DNA from: an uncultured Pseudomonadales bacterium
GTDB lineage: Bacteria > Pseudomonadota > Gammaproteobacteria > Pseudomonadales > Porticoccaceae
Length of the DNA stretch: 64,000 nucleotides
Assembly: GCA_943788875.1 (NCBI GenBank)
Contig: CALSSA010000009.1
Coordinates: forward strand, 62,001 to 126,000
Reading direction: 5' to 3'
Every line of letters begins with the position of its first letter. Within the stretch, counting starts at the first letter, position 1. The notes under the pieces are model-generated. The model did no database searches and was not told where the DNA came from. It saw only the letters and a list, made by a program, of their open reading frames with translations. Positions 7,934 to 16,238 of the stretch are shown in pieces. Made by a program: the position numbers and the translations under genes.

Positions 7934-8746
7934 TTAATAAAATAACAGCGGGTGACTGAGCTCGTCGCTACAAAATTGTCCCAGATCCAGCGTCTCGTCT
8001 TCCGGATAGAGAGTGTTGATATTGATACTGGGCCCAGAGAGGAATGCTGAAGGTCCCAATGTACTGACTGTGCTGTGGACGCTAAAAAATTTCTTCAACT
8101 CGCCATTGAGATTGATCTGCATGCGAAAGCTGGACATGGGCTCTAGTTTGGCTGCGCGCTGGCGCCAGTCTGCAGGCACATTTTCACTTTGGGCCAATCG
8201 ATCGCGCATATCAAGGTCGCGAGGGTTGTCGCTAAATAGAGCTCTTTGCTCCATGGACATCAAAATGACCGACAATGTATCTTCCCAGCCGCTGATAAAG
8301 GTACCTGCACCCTGACGGCTAAACAAAAATTCAAAGTTGTTGCTGACCCGATCAAGGATGGCTTTGTCGATAGTTTGATTAAACAGCCCGACCCAGCCGC
8401 GATTGACCATAAGAATATCATTGGATTCATTGACCACGATGGCTGGGTAGGGGTCCAGAGCCTTGAGTGACATGGTCATGGTGTTGCGCAGCCATTTCAA
8501 TTCGGGAGCATGAAAGTCCAGCTCGGCGTTGCTGGGCAAAAAGCCCGCAGCTATCAATAGATGATTGGTATCCCGCTGACCTAGTTGCAGACCTTGAGCT
8601 ATATCGATAGCCATGGTTTGGCTGGGGCGGCTGCTGCCATTTTCCAGGCGGCTGATATGCCGTGGCGAGCTGTTGATCAGATCGGCGAGCTGTTCCTGGC
8701 TGAGGCTGTGCACGCCGCGCCAGAATTTCAGGAAGCGGCCAAACAC
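7934..8746 (-). CDS. XRE-family transcriptional regulator with MmyB-like ligand-binding domain
   Basis: Residues 1-60 form an XRE helix-turn-helix, with recognition region LSQEQLADLINSSPRHISRLENG at about 15-37. The remaining 200 residues match the MmyB-like PAS-related domain, which in this family binds long-chain fatty acids or similar ligands. The length of 270 residues is usual. The only non-rare start is GTG at 8746, with no clear Shine-Dalgarno. In-frame sequence upstream (HHQITTSDTSQ) is open for 17 codons and an ATT start there is possible. It is divergent from the MaoC-SDR-thiolase operon across a 255-base region rich in inverted repeats, so it is the natural candidate regulator of that operon and of itself. 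Confidence 0.88.
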   Translation of the reverse strand: MFGRFLKFWRGVHSLSQEQLADLINSSPRHISRLENGSSRPSQTMAIDIAQGLQLGQRDTNHLLIAAGFLPSNAELDFHAPELKWLRNTMTMSLKALDPYPAIVVNESNDILMVNRGWVGLFNQTIDKAILDRVSNNFEFLFSRQGAGTFISGWEDTLSVILMSMEQRALFSDNPRDLDMRDRLAQSENVPADWRQRAAKLEPMSSFRMQINLNGELKKFFSVHSTVSTLGPSAFLSGPSININTLYPEDETLDLGQFCSDELSHPLLFY

Positions 8747-8777
8747 CTGACTGGTATCTGAGGTAGTAATTTGATGA

Positions 8778-8829
8778 TGCTCACAATCGGGTTCAAGTCA
8801 CCTATGGTAGTCATACCACCCTGTGAGCA
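8778..8829. promoter_or_regulatory. Nested inverted repeats, candidate operator of the divergent regulator
   Basis: An 8-base perfect inverted repeat, TGCTCACA (8778-8785) and TGTGAGCA (8822-8829), encloses a second one, TGGTA-gtca-TACCA (8805-8818). The site begins 32 bases upstream of the XRE gene start. The symmetry is seen directly; operator function is inferred from the position between a regulator and a divergent operon. Confidence 0.4.
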
Positions 8830-8965
8830 CAACTTTCTAACTCATTATCACAATTAGTTTCAGTGATGTCGGTTCAGCGTTAACCAGACACAGGATGTCA
8901 TGGCCATCATTGGTCTGGCGGTTCAGACTCTTTGAGGTCATAAGAGCTGTACAGGCTAATTCTAT

Positions 8966-8982
8966 TCTGACCTAGAGTCAGA
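8966..8982. promoter_or_regulatory. Palindromic element just upstream of the MaoC gene
   Basis: TCTGAC-ctaga-GTCAGA is a perfect 6+5+6 inverted repeat ending 19 bases before the MaoC start, just before its AAGGA ribosome site. A looser GTCTG...CAGAC pair occurs nearby at about 8910-8930. It could be an operator or a 5'-end RNA hairpin of the operon mRNA. Confidence 0.35.
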
Positions 8983-9001
8983 CCTAATAAGGACAAATGT
9001 T

Positions 9002-9463
9002 ATGCCACAAGTAATTAAGAAATCTGAAATTGAACAGTATATCGGTCATGTCTGCGAGCCCACTGAATGGTTCGAGGTAACTCAGGAGCAGGTTAATGAA
9101 TTTGCCGAGTGCACATTGGATCGCCAGTTTATCCATATAGACCCAGAAGCTGCGGCTAAAACTCCTTTCGGCGGCACTATTGCCCATGGGTTTTTAACGC
9201 TGTCCATGCTGTCTTACTTTTCTGAGAGCTACAATCTGCTGATTGAAGGCATCTATATGGGTGTTAACAAAGGCTTTGATAAGGTGCGCTTTGTAGCTCC
9301 AGTTCGTGTGGGCAGCAAAATTCGTTGTCATGCGACGGTACAAGAAATTGTCGAGAAACGCCCAGGCCAATATGATTTTAAGGTCGAGGTTTCGGTTGAA
9401 ATTGAAGGCGGTGACAAACCAGCCCTGGTTGCTGAGTGGCTCAGCGTGCAAATGGCTAACTAA
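9002..9463 (+). CDS. MaoC-like (R)-specific enoyl-CoA hydratase
   Basis: The 153-residue single hot-dog domain has the hydratase-2 signature: Asp40 and His45 in LDRQFIHIDPEAA, then PFGGTIAHGFLTLSML. These enzymes hydrate trans-2-enoyl-CoA to (R)-3-hydroxyacyl-CoA. The gene has a good AAGGA ribosome site 8 bases before ATG and leads the MaoC-SDR-thiolase operon, 33 bases before the SDR gene. The next gene is the type of dehydrogenase that takes an (R)-hydroxyacyl-CoA, so the pair likely forms consecutive steps. Substrate chain length or branching cannot be read from sequence. Confidence 0.9.
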   Translation: MPQVIKKSEIEQYIGHVCEPTEWFEVTQEQVNEFAECTLDRQFIHIDPEAAAKTPFGGTIAHGFLTLSMLSYFSESYNLLIEGIYMGVNKGFDKVRFVAPVRVGSKIRCHATVQEIVEKRPGQYDFKVEVSVEIEGGDKPALVAEWLSVQMAN

Positions 9464-9496
9464 TGCGCAAGCAAAATTTGTCTAAAGAGGTCAACA

Positions 9497-10408
9497 ATGA
9501 GTATTAATTTTGAAGGTCAGGTGGCAATTGTCACTGGTGCTGGCAATGGTCTGGGTCGTTCCCATGCACTGGCGTTGGCTGAGCGCGGTGCCAAGGTTGT
9601 GGTTAATGATCTGGGTGGCGCAAGAGATGGCACTGGTGCTTCGTCGGATGCAGCGATGGAAGTGGTTGGCCTGATCGAAGCGGCGGGCGGTGAAGCCTTT
9701 GCCCATGGTGCCAATGTGGCCAAGTTTGATGAAGTTCAGGATATGGTTGCCCAGGCGATGGACAAGTGGGGCCGGGTGGATATTCTGATTAATAATGCCG
9801 GTATTCTGCGTGATAAGTCTTTTGCCAAAATGGATCTGGCTGATTTTCAGCTGGTGATGGATGTGCATCTAATGGGCTCGGTTAACTGCACTAAGGCGGT
9901 ATGGGACATTATGCGCGAGCAAAACTATGGCCGTATTGTAATGACCACTTCGTCAAGTGGCATGTACGGAAACTTTGGTCAGAGCAATTACGGCGCGGCC
10001 AAAATGGCGGTGCTGGGCTTTATGAATACACTGGTACTTGAGGGTGGCAAGAATAATATTCATGTGAATGCGTTGGCACCCACAGCTGGTACTCGCATGA
10101 CTGAAGATCTTATGCCTCCAGAGGTGTTGGGCATGTTGACGGCGGAATCCGTCACTGCTGGCGCGCTTATCCTGTGTGACAAGAAAGCGCCTACCAGAAC
10201 CATTCTTTGTGCTGGAGCGGGCGGTTACGCTGTGGCTAGCATCTATGAGACTGACGGTATCTTTATGGGTAAAGAAGACCAGAACCCTGACAGCATTGTT
10301 GCCAAGTGGGATGAGGTCAGCGATAACTCTAATCAGCAGGCGCTTGAGTCTGGTGGTAAGCAAACCGAGAAGTTTTTGATGAAGGCTATGGCAGCGCTCA
10401 ATGCTTAA
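9497..10408 (+). CDS. Short-chain dehydrogenase, MFE-2-type (3R)-hydroxyacyl-CoA dehydrogenase-like
   Basis: This classical SDR of 303 residues has the cofactor loop GAGNGLG at 14-20, VVNDLGGARDG after the second strand, NNAG at 99-102 and the catalytic Tyr165/Lys169 in SNYGAAK with the serine near 152. The VVNDLGG segment and the C-terminal extension beyond 250 residues are typical of the dehydrogenase unit of peroxisomal multifunctional enzyme 2 (HSD17B4-like). It probably oxidises (R)-3-hydroxyacyl-CoA to 3-ketoacyl-CoA with NAD. It lies between a hydratase-2-like gene and a thiolase, which supports the assignment. It has an AAAGAGG ribosome site. Confidence 0.88.
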   Translation: MSINFEGQVAIVTGAGNGLGRSHALALAERGAKVVVNDLGGARDGTGASSDAAMEVVGLIEAAGGEAFAHGANVAKFDEVQDMVAQAMDKWGRVDILINNAGILRDKSFAKMDLADFQLVMDVHLMGSVNCTKAVWDIMREQNYGRIVMTTSSSGMYGNFGQSNYGAAKMAVLGFMNTLVLEGGKNNIHVNALAPTAGTRMTEDLMPPEVLGMLTAESVTAGALILCDKKAPTRTILCAGAGGYAVASIYETDGIFMGKEDQNPDSIVAKWDEVSDNSNQQALESGGKQTEKFLMKAMAALNA

Positions 10409-10457
10409 CTGCCAAGGCTAAACCTATTTTGACAAAAAAATAACTAAGGATAATATT

Positions 10458-11639
10458 ATGAAAGAAGCAGTAATCGTTTCAGCAGCTCGTACTCCGATTG
10501 GTCGAGCGTTCCGCGGTGCATTCAATAATCTTGAGTCACCTTCTATGAGCTCCCATGCTATCACTGCGGCTGTTGCTCGCGCTGGTGTTGACCCTGCAGA
10601 GATCGATGACTGCATCATGGGTGCGGCTATGCAGCAGGGCACGCAAACTATGAACCTGGGCCGTCAGGCGGCTATGGCTTCTGGTCTGCCTGTGTCTGTA
10701 TCTGGCGCGACGATTGACCGTCAGTGTTCGTCTGGCCTGATGGCGATTTCTATTGGCGCTAACAACATTACTAATGATGGCTCTCAGGTGGTTATTGCTG
10801 GTGGTTGTGAGAGCATCAGCTTGATCCAGAACGAAAAGTTTAATGCACACCGTGTAGCTGACCCGTTGGCGATGAAACACGCGCCACTGATTCATATGCC
10901 TATGCTCGACACTGCTGAAACTGTAGCTAACCGTTACAGTATTTCTCGTGAAGCCCAGGATGAGTATTCGGTTATTTCTCAGGCGCGTACTGCGGCGGCT
11001 CAGGACGCTGGTTTTTTTGCGGACGAGGTTGTCCCTGTTACTGCCACAAAGCTGGTAACTAATCGTGAGACTGGCGAAGTAACTGAGGAAGAGGTAACTC
11101 TGACTAAGGATGAGGGCAACCGTCCCGGCACTAATATCGAAGGCTTAAGCGGTCTGAAAGCTGTTCGCAATGGCGGCACTATCACTGGTGGTAATGCCTC
11201 TCAGTTATCTGACGGCGCTGCTGCTGTTGTGCTTATGGACGGCACTTTGGCTTCTCAGCGTAATCTTGAGCCTCTGGGTGTTTACCGCGGTATGGCTGTT
11301 GCTGGTTGTGAGCCTGATGAGATGGGTATTGGTCCGGTTTTCGCTATTCCTAAGTTGCTTCAGCGCAATGGTTTGAAGATGGAAGATATTGGTCTGTGGG
11401 AGTTAAACGAGGCGTTTGCTGTGCAGGTTATTTACTGCCGCGATAAGTTGGGTATTCCTATGGAGCGTTTGAATGTTAATGGCGGTTCGATTTCTATTGG
11501 TCACCCGTTTGGTATGAGTGGTGCGCGTATGGTGATGCATGCGTTGATGGAAGGTAAGCGTCGTGGTGAGAAGTATGTTGTTATTACTATGTGTGTTGGT
11601 GGTGGTATGGGTGCTGCTGGTTTGTTTGAGGTTTTGTAA
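10458..11639 (+). CDS. Acetyl-CoA C-acyltransferase (thiolase)
   Basis: The 393-residue thiolase has the nucleophile Cys90 in [13 protein letters not shown], the His of [15 protein letters not shown] and the second cysteine in [17 protein letters not shown]. It would cleave 3-ketoacyl-CoA to acetyl-CoA and a shortened acyl-CoA, completing the module begun by the MaoC and SDR genes. An AAGGA ribosome site lies before ATG. The last 150 bases are unusually rich in G and T with mostly T-ending codons, and that bias continues beyond the stop. A hairpin terminator follows. The biosynthetic direction is possible but less likely in this setting. Confidence 0.93.
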   Translation: MKEAVIVSAARTPIGRAFRGAFNNLESPSMSSHAITAAVARAGVDPAEIDDCIMGAAMQQGTQTMNLGRQAAMASGLPVSVSGATIDRQCSSGLMAISIGANNITNDGSQVVIAGGCESISLIQNEKFNAHRVADPLAMKHAPLIHMPMLDTAETVANRYSISREAQDEYSVISQARTAAAQDAGFFADEVVPVTATKLVTNRETGEVTEEEVTLTKDEGNRPGTNIEGLSGLKAVRNGGTITGGNASQLSDGAAAVVLMDGTLASQRNLEPLGVYRGMAVAGCEPDEMGIGPVFAIPKLLQRNGLKMEDIGLWELNEAFAVQVIYCRDKLGIPMERLNVNGGSISIGHPFGMSGARMVMHALMEGKRRGEKYVVITMCVGGGMGAAGLFEVL

Positions 11640-11669
11640 GACTTTAATCCGGTAGTATTTTCCGCTTGG

Positions 11670-11704
11670 CGCCATCGGTTCTTTTTAGGATCGGTGGCGT
11701 TTTG
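11670..11704 (+). terminator. Rho-independent terminator after the thiolase gene
   Basis: CGCCATCGGTT and the downstream ATCGGTGGCG can pair as a stem of about 11 pairs, including G-U pairs, around a T-rich loop, followed directly by TTTT. It starts 31 bases after the thiolase stop and would end the MaoC-SDR-thiolase transcript. Confidence 0.6.
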
Positions 11705-11922
11705 GTATTGGATTCTTTGTTTGGGATGTTGGGGTTTTAGTGTGGGGTTCTTTTTTTGGTTGGTAGCGTTGATTGCATGTGTATCATCTCGATATTTAAT
11801 AACAATTTTCTATTTAATCTGAGCATAATTGCTGACGTTAAGTTGGGCTGGCTGTATACCCAACGCCCCCCATCAACTAATATCGCTCCTATATTAAGAT
11901 AATAAAAAACCGGAAAAAGCCT
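11705..11922. other. Intergenic region, strongly G/T-rich then A/T-rich
   Basis: The first 70 bases are almost free of C and A on the plus strand and contain several G runs. The following 150 bases are A/T-rich and should carry the promoter of the alkylsulfatase gene, but no clear -35/-10 pair stands out. No gene is seen. Confidence 0.4.
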
Positions 11923-13917
11923 ATGAGAAACTCAATACCCCGCTGGTCCCACAAAAACATTGCCCCTCTAGTGCTATTAACCGTAATCGCTGGATGTGAC
12001 TCATCACAAAACTCTACTCAGCCAATTTCGAGCTTAACGACTGCCAGCGAATACACCATTGCCAGCAACAAAGCCTTCGCAGACAATCTGGACCTAGATG
12101 ACCAGCAAGACTTTGATGATGCCCGACGTGGCATGGTCGCCGAGGCGCCTAATACCGCGCTGATCAGTAAAAACGGCGTGCAGGTTTGGGATGCCAGTGC
12201 CTATGACTTTATTCAGGGAGAAGCACCGGATACGGTCAATCCCAGCCTGTGGCGACAGGCTAAACTAAATAATATCCGCGGGCTGTTTAAGGTAGATGAA
12301 GGTATCTATCAATTGCGCGGATTTGATTTGGCCAATACCAGCCTGATTAAAAGTGATTCAGGTTGGATTCTGGTTGATCCATTAACCACCTTGGAAACCA
12401 CCGAAGCGGCTATGGCTTTTGCCGAGCAGCATCTGGGGAAAATTAAGCTTACCGGGGTGATCTTTACTCATAGTCATATTGACCACTTTGGCGGTGTGTT
12501 GGCGCTGATAAATACACAGCTGGCCGCGGATAATAATGTGCCGATTATTGCCCCATCCGGGTTTATGGCTGAGGCCACCAGCGAAAATATTATTGCCGGG
12601 CCAGCGATGGCTCGTCGCGGCAGCTATATGTTTGGCAATAGTCTGCCTCGCTCTGCCACTGGTCATGTGGATGCTGGACTGGGTAAGCAGGTGGTCTATG
12701 GCAGTACCTCTATTCTTCAGCCTACCGTAGTGATTGATAAGCCCGAAATGGCCATGACGATCGATGGTGTTGGGTTCGATTTCTACAATATGCCGGGCTC
12801 CGAAGCGCCATCGGAACTGACCTTTTATCTGCCTAAACACAAAGCCTTTTGCGGTGCTGAGGTGTTGTCTCACGTGATGCACAATGTGCTGACCCTGCGT
12901 GGTGCCAAGGTGCGGGATGCCTTACTGTGGAGTGATTATATTGGTCAGTCGATAGATCGTCTGGATGATGTTGAGGTGTTTTTTAATAGCCATCACTGGC
13001 CAACCTGGGGACACGATCGCATTATTACTCAGATGGAACAGCAGCAGGATATGTACAAGTTTACCCATGACCAGACTGTGCGTCTGGCTAATCTGGGCTA
13101 TACCCCTAGAGAGATTGCTGAGCGCCTGAAGCTGCCCAAGAGCCTGGCTGGCAATTTCCACTTGCGCGGTTACTACGGCACGTTGAGTCATAACAGCAAA
13201 GCGGTGTATCAGCATTATTTTGGTTGGTACCAAGGAAATCCTGCACAGCTTAATCCATTGCCGCCTGAGCAGTCTTCACTGCGCTATGTGGAGTTTATGG
13301 GTGGTGCAGAGGTTATTCTTGAAAAGGCTTCTCAGTCTATGCAGCGCGGCGAATATCGCTGGGTGGCTGAGGTGTTAAATCATCTGGTATTTGCCGAGCC
13401 GGACAATGGCGCTGCTAAGGAGTTATTGGCAGAGGCCTATCGACAGCTGGGCTATCAAGCGGAATCTGGCCCTTGGCGGGATATCTATCTATCGGGTGCT
13501 CTTGAATTGCTGGCTGGTACCCCAGATGAGCATTATGACCCGGTTTTTGCCAAGGCGTTTATTCAGCAGGTACCGCTAATGCAGTTTATGAAAGCATTGT
13601 CGATTAGGCTGGATGCGGAAAAAGCTGAGGGTGAGCGGCTGGTGCTTAACGTATTATTTACCGATCAGCAAGAAAACTTTGTACTGACGGTGCGTAATTC
13701 AGTGATGCACTATCAGGCGTTATCACCGGCAGCTAATGCGGATGTGAGCATTGCGCTCAGCAAGAATCTATTTGTGGATATTTTGTTAGGACAGGTGGGT
13801 ATTCAGGAGATGCTGACAACAGATGAATTGGCGGTAGAGGGTAGTGTGTTAAAACTGCTAAAGTTTTTCTCTTTGATGGGCGAGACTAACGATAACTTTA
13901 ATATAGTAACGCCGTAA
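11923..13917 (+). CDS. Alkylsulfatase, metallo-beta-lactamase fold, lipoprotein
   Basis: The 664-residue protein opens with a lipoprotein signal: basic residues, a hydrophobic stretch and lipobox IAGC with Cys25. The zinc-binding motif THSHIDH lies at 182-188, in the usual place after an N-terminal strand region. The middle (HLRGYYGTLSHNSKAVYQHYFGWYQGNP) is the conserved dimerisation segment of SdsA1/BDS1-type sulfatases, and the last 120 residues form the SCP-2-like lipid-binding domain. Such enzymes hydrolyse primary or secondary alkyl sulfates to alcohol and sulfate. Anchoring to an envelope membrane is expected. It is followed 19 bases later by the membrane-anchored propeller protein, so the two are probably co-transcribed. 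Confidence 0.92.
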   Translation: MRNSIPRWSHKNIAPLVLLTVIAGCDSSQNSTQPISSLTTASEYTIASNKAFADNLDLDDQQDFDDARRGMVAEAPNTALISKNGVQVWDASAYDFIQGEAPDTVNPSLWRQAKLNNIRGLFKVDEGIYQLRGFDLANTSLIKSDSGWILVDPLTTLETTEAAMAFAEQHLGKIKLTGVIFTHSHIDHFGGVLALINTQLAADNNVPIIAPSGFMAEATSENIIAGPAMARRGSYMFGNSLPRSATGHVDAGLGKQVVYGSTSILQPTVVIDKPEMAMTIDGVGFDFYNMPGSEAPSELTFYLPKHKAFCGAEVLSHVMHNVLTLRGAKVRDALLWSDYIGQSIDRLDDVEVFFNSHHWPTWGHDRIITQMEQQQDMYKFTHDQTVRLANLGYTPREIAERLKLPKSLAGNFHLRGYYGTLSHNSKAVYQHYFGWYQGNPAQLNPLPPEQSSLRYVEFMGGAEVILEKASQSMQRGEYRWVAEVLNHLVFAEPDNGAAKELLAEAYRQLGYQAESGPWRDIYLSGALELLAGTPDEHYDPVFAKAFIQQVPLMQFMKALSIRLDAEKAEGERLVLNVLFTDQQENFVLTVRNSVMHYQALSPAANADVSIALSKNLFVDILLGQVGIQEMLTTDELAVEGSVLKLLKFFSLMGETNDNFNIVTP

Positions 13918-13936
13918 CGGATTGGGACTGTAGACC

Positions 13937-15115
13937 ATGACAGTTATTAAAGTGGGAATAAGAGTACGGGGCTGGGCGCTGATGGCGTTGCTGGCCGGAT
14001 TCTTGTTGGTGCTGGCAGTATTCTGGCCGCGGTTTAACTACCTGCCTCCAGAAGACTTTCCTTTCACTGCCCAGCGTCTTTCAGATAGTCCTATTATCAC
14101 CGTTGATAAGAGTCCCCGCCTGCAGCTGCTGGCACGTGAAGAAGGGCATATTAATATCAATGGCCCAACCATGATTCTAGTACCGGACTGGGTGGAGCAG
14201 CCTCTGGGTAAGTACTATTTGTACTTCTCTCATCACCAAGGAGATTTTATTCGGCTGGCCTACGCTGACCTGCCCGAGGGGCCTTGGATTGTGCATGAAC
14301 CTGGGGTTCTGGCGCTGGAGGATTCCGGTTTTCCCGTGGACTCTTTACCTGTGTTGGCGCCTGAGGATGGGTTTGCCGAGCTGTGGCAGAACTTCTCTAT
14401 CTATATTGTCCGTGATGCGGTGATTGCACTGTATAGGGCGTTGGTCATCGATCAGCATGCCAGGCAGGAGCGGGGGGTTGCTCTGAGCAAAGATAATACA
14501 GCCCATATAGCTAGCCCGGATATTGTGGTGGATCATGACAATCAGCGTATTTTGATGTTCTATCATGGTCAGCGGGATACATTGTCTCAGGTTACCGGTA
14601 TTGCTAGCTCCACTGATGGTATTAGCTTCGCCAACACAGGGAAGACTTTGGCTGGCGTTTATATGCGTTATTTTAAGTACAGAGATAAGCATTATCTGCT
14701 CGGTTCTCCTGGTATTTTGTTTCGCAGTGATCATTTACTGGGACCCTACCAGCCCAGGGATAAGTCTTTATTTGAACCCGATATCCGTCATGCCGGGGTA
14801 ATGTTGGAGGGAGATTCTTTATTGGTTGCCTGGTCCCGGGTGGGCGAGGCGCCAGAGAAAATACTATTGTCGCAGATTGATCTCTCATCAGCTGACTGGG
14901 ATCGCTGGCGTGCGACTGAGGCTGTTGAGATGTTGCGACCTGAGTTGCCTTGGGAGGGAGCGGGAATAGAAGCCGCGCCATCTCTGCGGGGCGAATTGGT
15001 GATGGTAGCCAACGAGCTGCGTGATCCCCACCTCTTTAAAGACCAAGATGGCAGCCGCTATTTGCTCTACGTCGGTGCGGGGGAGCAGGGGATTGGTATT
15101 GCCAGTCTTGAATAA
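13937..15115 (+). CDS. Membrane-anchored beta-propeller protein, glycoside hydrolase clan-like (function unknown)
   Basis: This 392-residue protein has one N-terminal membrane segment at about residues 13-31 and then a soluble domain. Repeated blade-like elements are visible: GKYYLYFSHHQGDFIRLAYA, NQRILMFYHGQ, and near the end RDPHLFKDQDGSRYLLYVGAGEQGIGIA. They resemble the five-bladed propellers of GH32/GH43-type enzymes, but I cannot place a full catalytic acidic triad with confidence. It follows the alkylsulfatase by 19 bases and lacks its own obvious promoter. It may act with that enzyme at the cell surface, or it may be a non-catalytic binding protein. Confidence 0.6.
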   Translation: MTVIKVGIRVRGWALMALLAGFLLVLAVFWPRFNYLPPEDFPFTAQRLSDSPIITVDKSPRLQLLAREEGHININGPTMILVPDWVEQPLGKYYLYFSHHQGDFIRLAYADLPEGPWIVHEPGVLALEDSGFPVDSLPVLAPEDGFAELWQNFSIYIVRDAVIALYRALVIDQHARQERGVALSKDNTAHIASPDIVVDHDNQRILMFYHGQRDTLSQVTGIASSTDGISFANTGKTLAGVYMRYFKYRDKHYLLGSPGILFRSDHLLGPYQPRDKSLFEPDIRHAGVMLEGDSLLVAWSRVGEAPEKILLSQIDLSSADWDRWRATEAVEMLRPELPWEGAGIEAAPSLRGELVMVANELRDPHLFKDQDGSRYLLYVGAGEQGIGIASLE

Positions 15116-15223
15116 ATAGCCGGTAACTTTGGAGACAGGTCTCTGGCTATTGGGCTGTTACATTAAGTGCGCAATAATTTAAATTAACATTAATAATAAA
15201 TCTAACCATAGAAGAGTCATTCA

Positions 15224-16132
15224 GTGCCTACAGAATCAACCAAATTTCTTCAGTCCAATGGAATTCGTATCGCCTATGAGGAGTTCGGCAATGCCGATGA
15301 TACTGTTATTTTACTGGTTGCCGGGCTGTATAACCAGCTGGTGCGCTGGCCAGTGGAGTTGTGCGAACTGTTAGTCGCCAATGGCTTTCGTGTTATCCGT
15401 TTTGATAATCGTGATATTGGCCTCACCGATAAGATGGATGGGGTCAGAGCACCGAGCATTCTGCGCTTATTCCTCAAGTATTATCTGGGTATTCCAGTTT
15501 CGGCACCCTATAGTCTTAATGATATGGCTGCGGATACGGTGGGTATTTTAGATGCTCTGGATATTCCTCAGGCGCATATCGTTGGTATGTCTATGGGCGG
15601 CATGATTAGCCAGCTGGTTACCGGTTTATATCCAGATAGAATTTTGTCTCTAACCTCCATTATGTCGACCAGTGGGGAGCGGGGTAAAGGTATGGCGTCG
15701 CTCAAGGTTTCTCGTCAGATGACCAAGCCGACTTCAAAAAACCGCACCGCTCTGGATAACGCAGTAGACACTTGGCAGATGATTGGCAGCCCAGCTTATC
15801 CAATGACTGATGATGCCGTGAGGGCTCTGGTCAAGGCCGAGCATAAGCGCTCAAGCAACCCTGCTGGTTATATGCGCCAGATCGCCGCTATTCGCACTGC
15901 ACCGAGCAGATCTAAGCTGCTTAAATCAATTAAGGTACCGGTTTTGATTCTCCATGGTGAGCAGGATTTACTGGTGCCGGTCAGTGGTGGCATTGATACG
16001 GCCAAGCATATTGAGCATGCCGACATGCAGTTATTTGACGGCATGGGTCATACGTTGCCGAAAGCACTTTTGCCGACGTTTGCCAAACTTATAGTGAAAA
16101 ACTGCAAAAAAGGTAGTAACAGACGAATTTAA
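15224..16132 (+). CDS. Alpha/beta hydrolase fold esterase-like protein
   Basis: The 302-residue protein has the expected triad: nucleophile Ser in GMSMGGM, Asp in LHGEQDLLVP and His in GMGHTLPKALL, with RFDNRDIGLTDK forming the region after the oxyanion loop. This pattern is common in the esterase group annotated as aclacinomycin methylesterase-like. It starts with GTG preceded by AAGAG. The substrate is unknown, but the place between an alkylsulfatase and thiolase genes suggests ester or thioester hydrolysis in lipid breakdown. It has no signal peptide and is probably cytoplasmic. Confidence 0.82.
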   Translation: MPTESTKFLQSNGIRIAYEEFGNADDTVILLVAGLYNQLVRWPVELCELLVANGFRVIRFDNRDIGLTDKMDGVRAPSILRLFLKYYLGIPVSAPYSLNDMAADTVGILDALDIPQAHIVGMSMGGMISQLVTGLYPDRILSLTSIMSTSGERGKGMASLKVSRQMTKPTSKNRTALDNAVDTWQMIGSPAYPMTDDAVRALVKAEHKRSSNPAGYMRQIAAIRTAPSRSKLLKSIKVPVLILHGEQDLLVPVSGGIDTAKHIEHADMQLFDGMGHTLPKALLPTFAKLIVKNCKKGSNRRI

Positions 16133-16238
16133 TTATTAAACAGTTTGGGCGATAAAAAATAAAGGCTTGGTTCGGCTGAGCGCCTAGAGTATGGATTAAA
16201 ACTAGCTGGCTAAAAATAAAAAATATAAAGAGAGTCCT

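Noticed and set aside
11714..11765. G-quadruplex in the G/T-rich intergenic stretch
   Set aside because: Only three runs of three or more G residues are close together; the fourth would be GG, so a stable quadruplex is not convincing.
15116..15160. Hairpins after the propeller gene (ATAGCC/GGCTAT and GAGAC/GTCTC) as a terminator
   Set aside because: The stems are short and compete with one another, and no T run follows, so a terminator cannot be supported.
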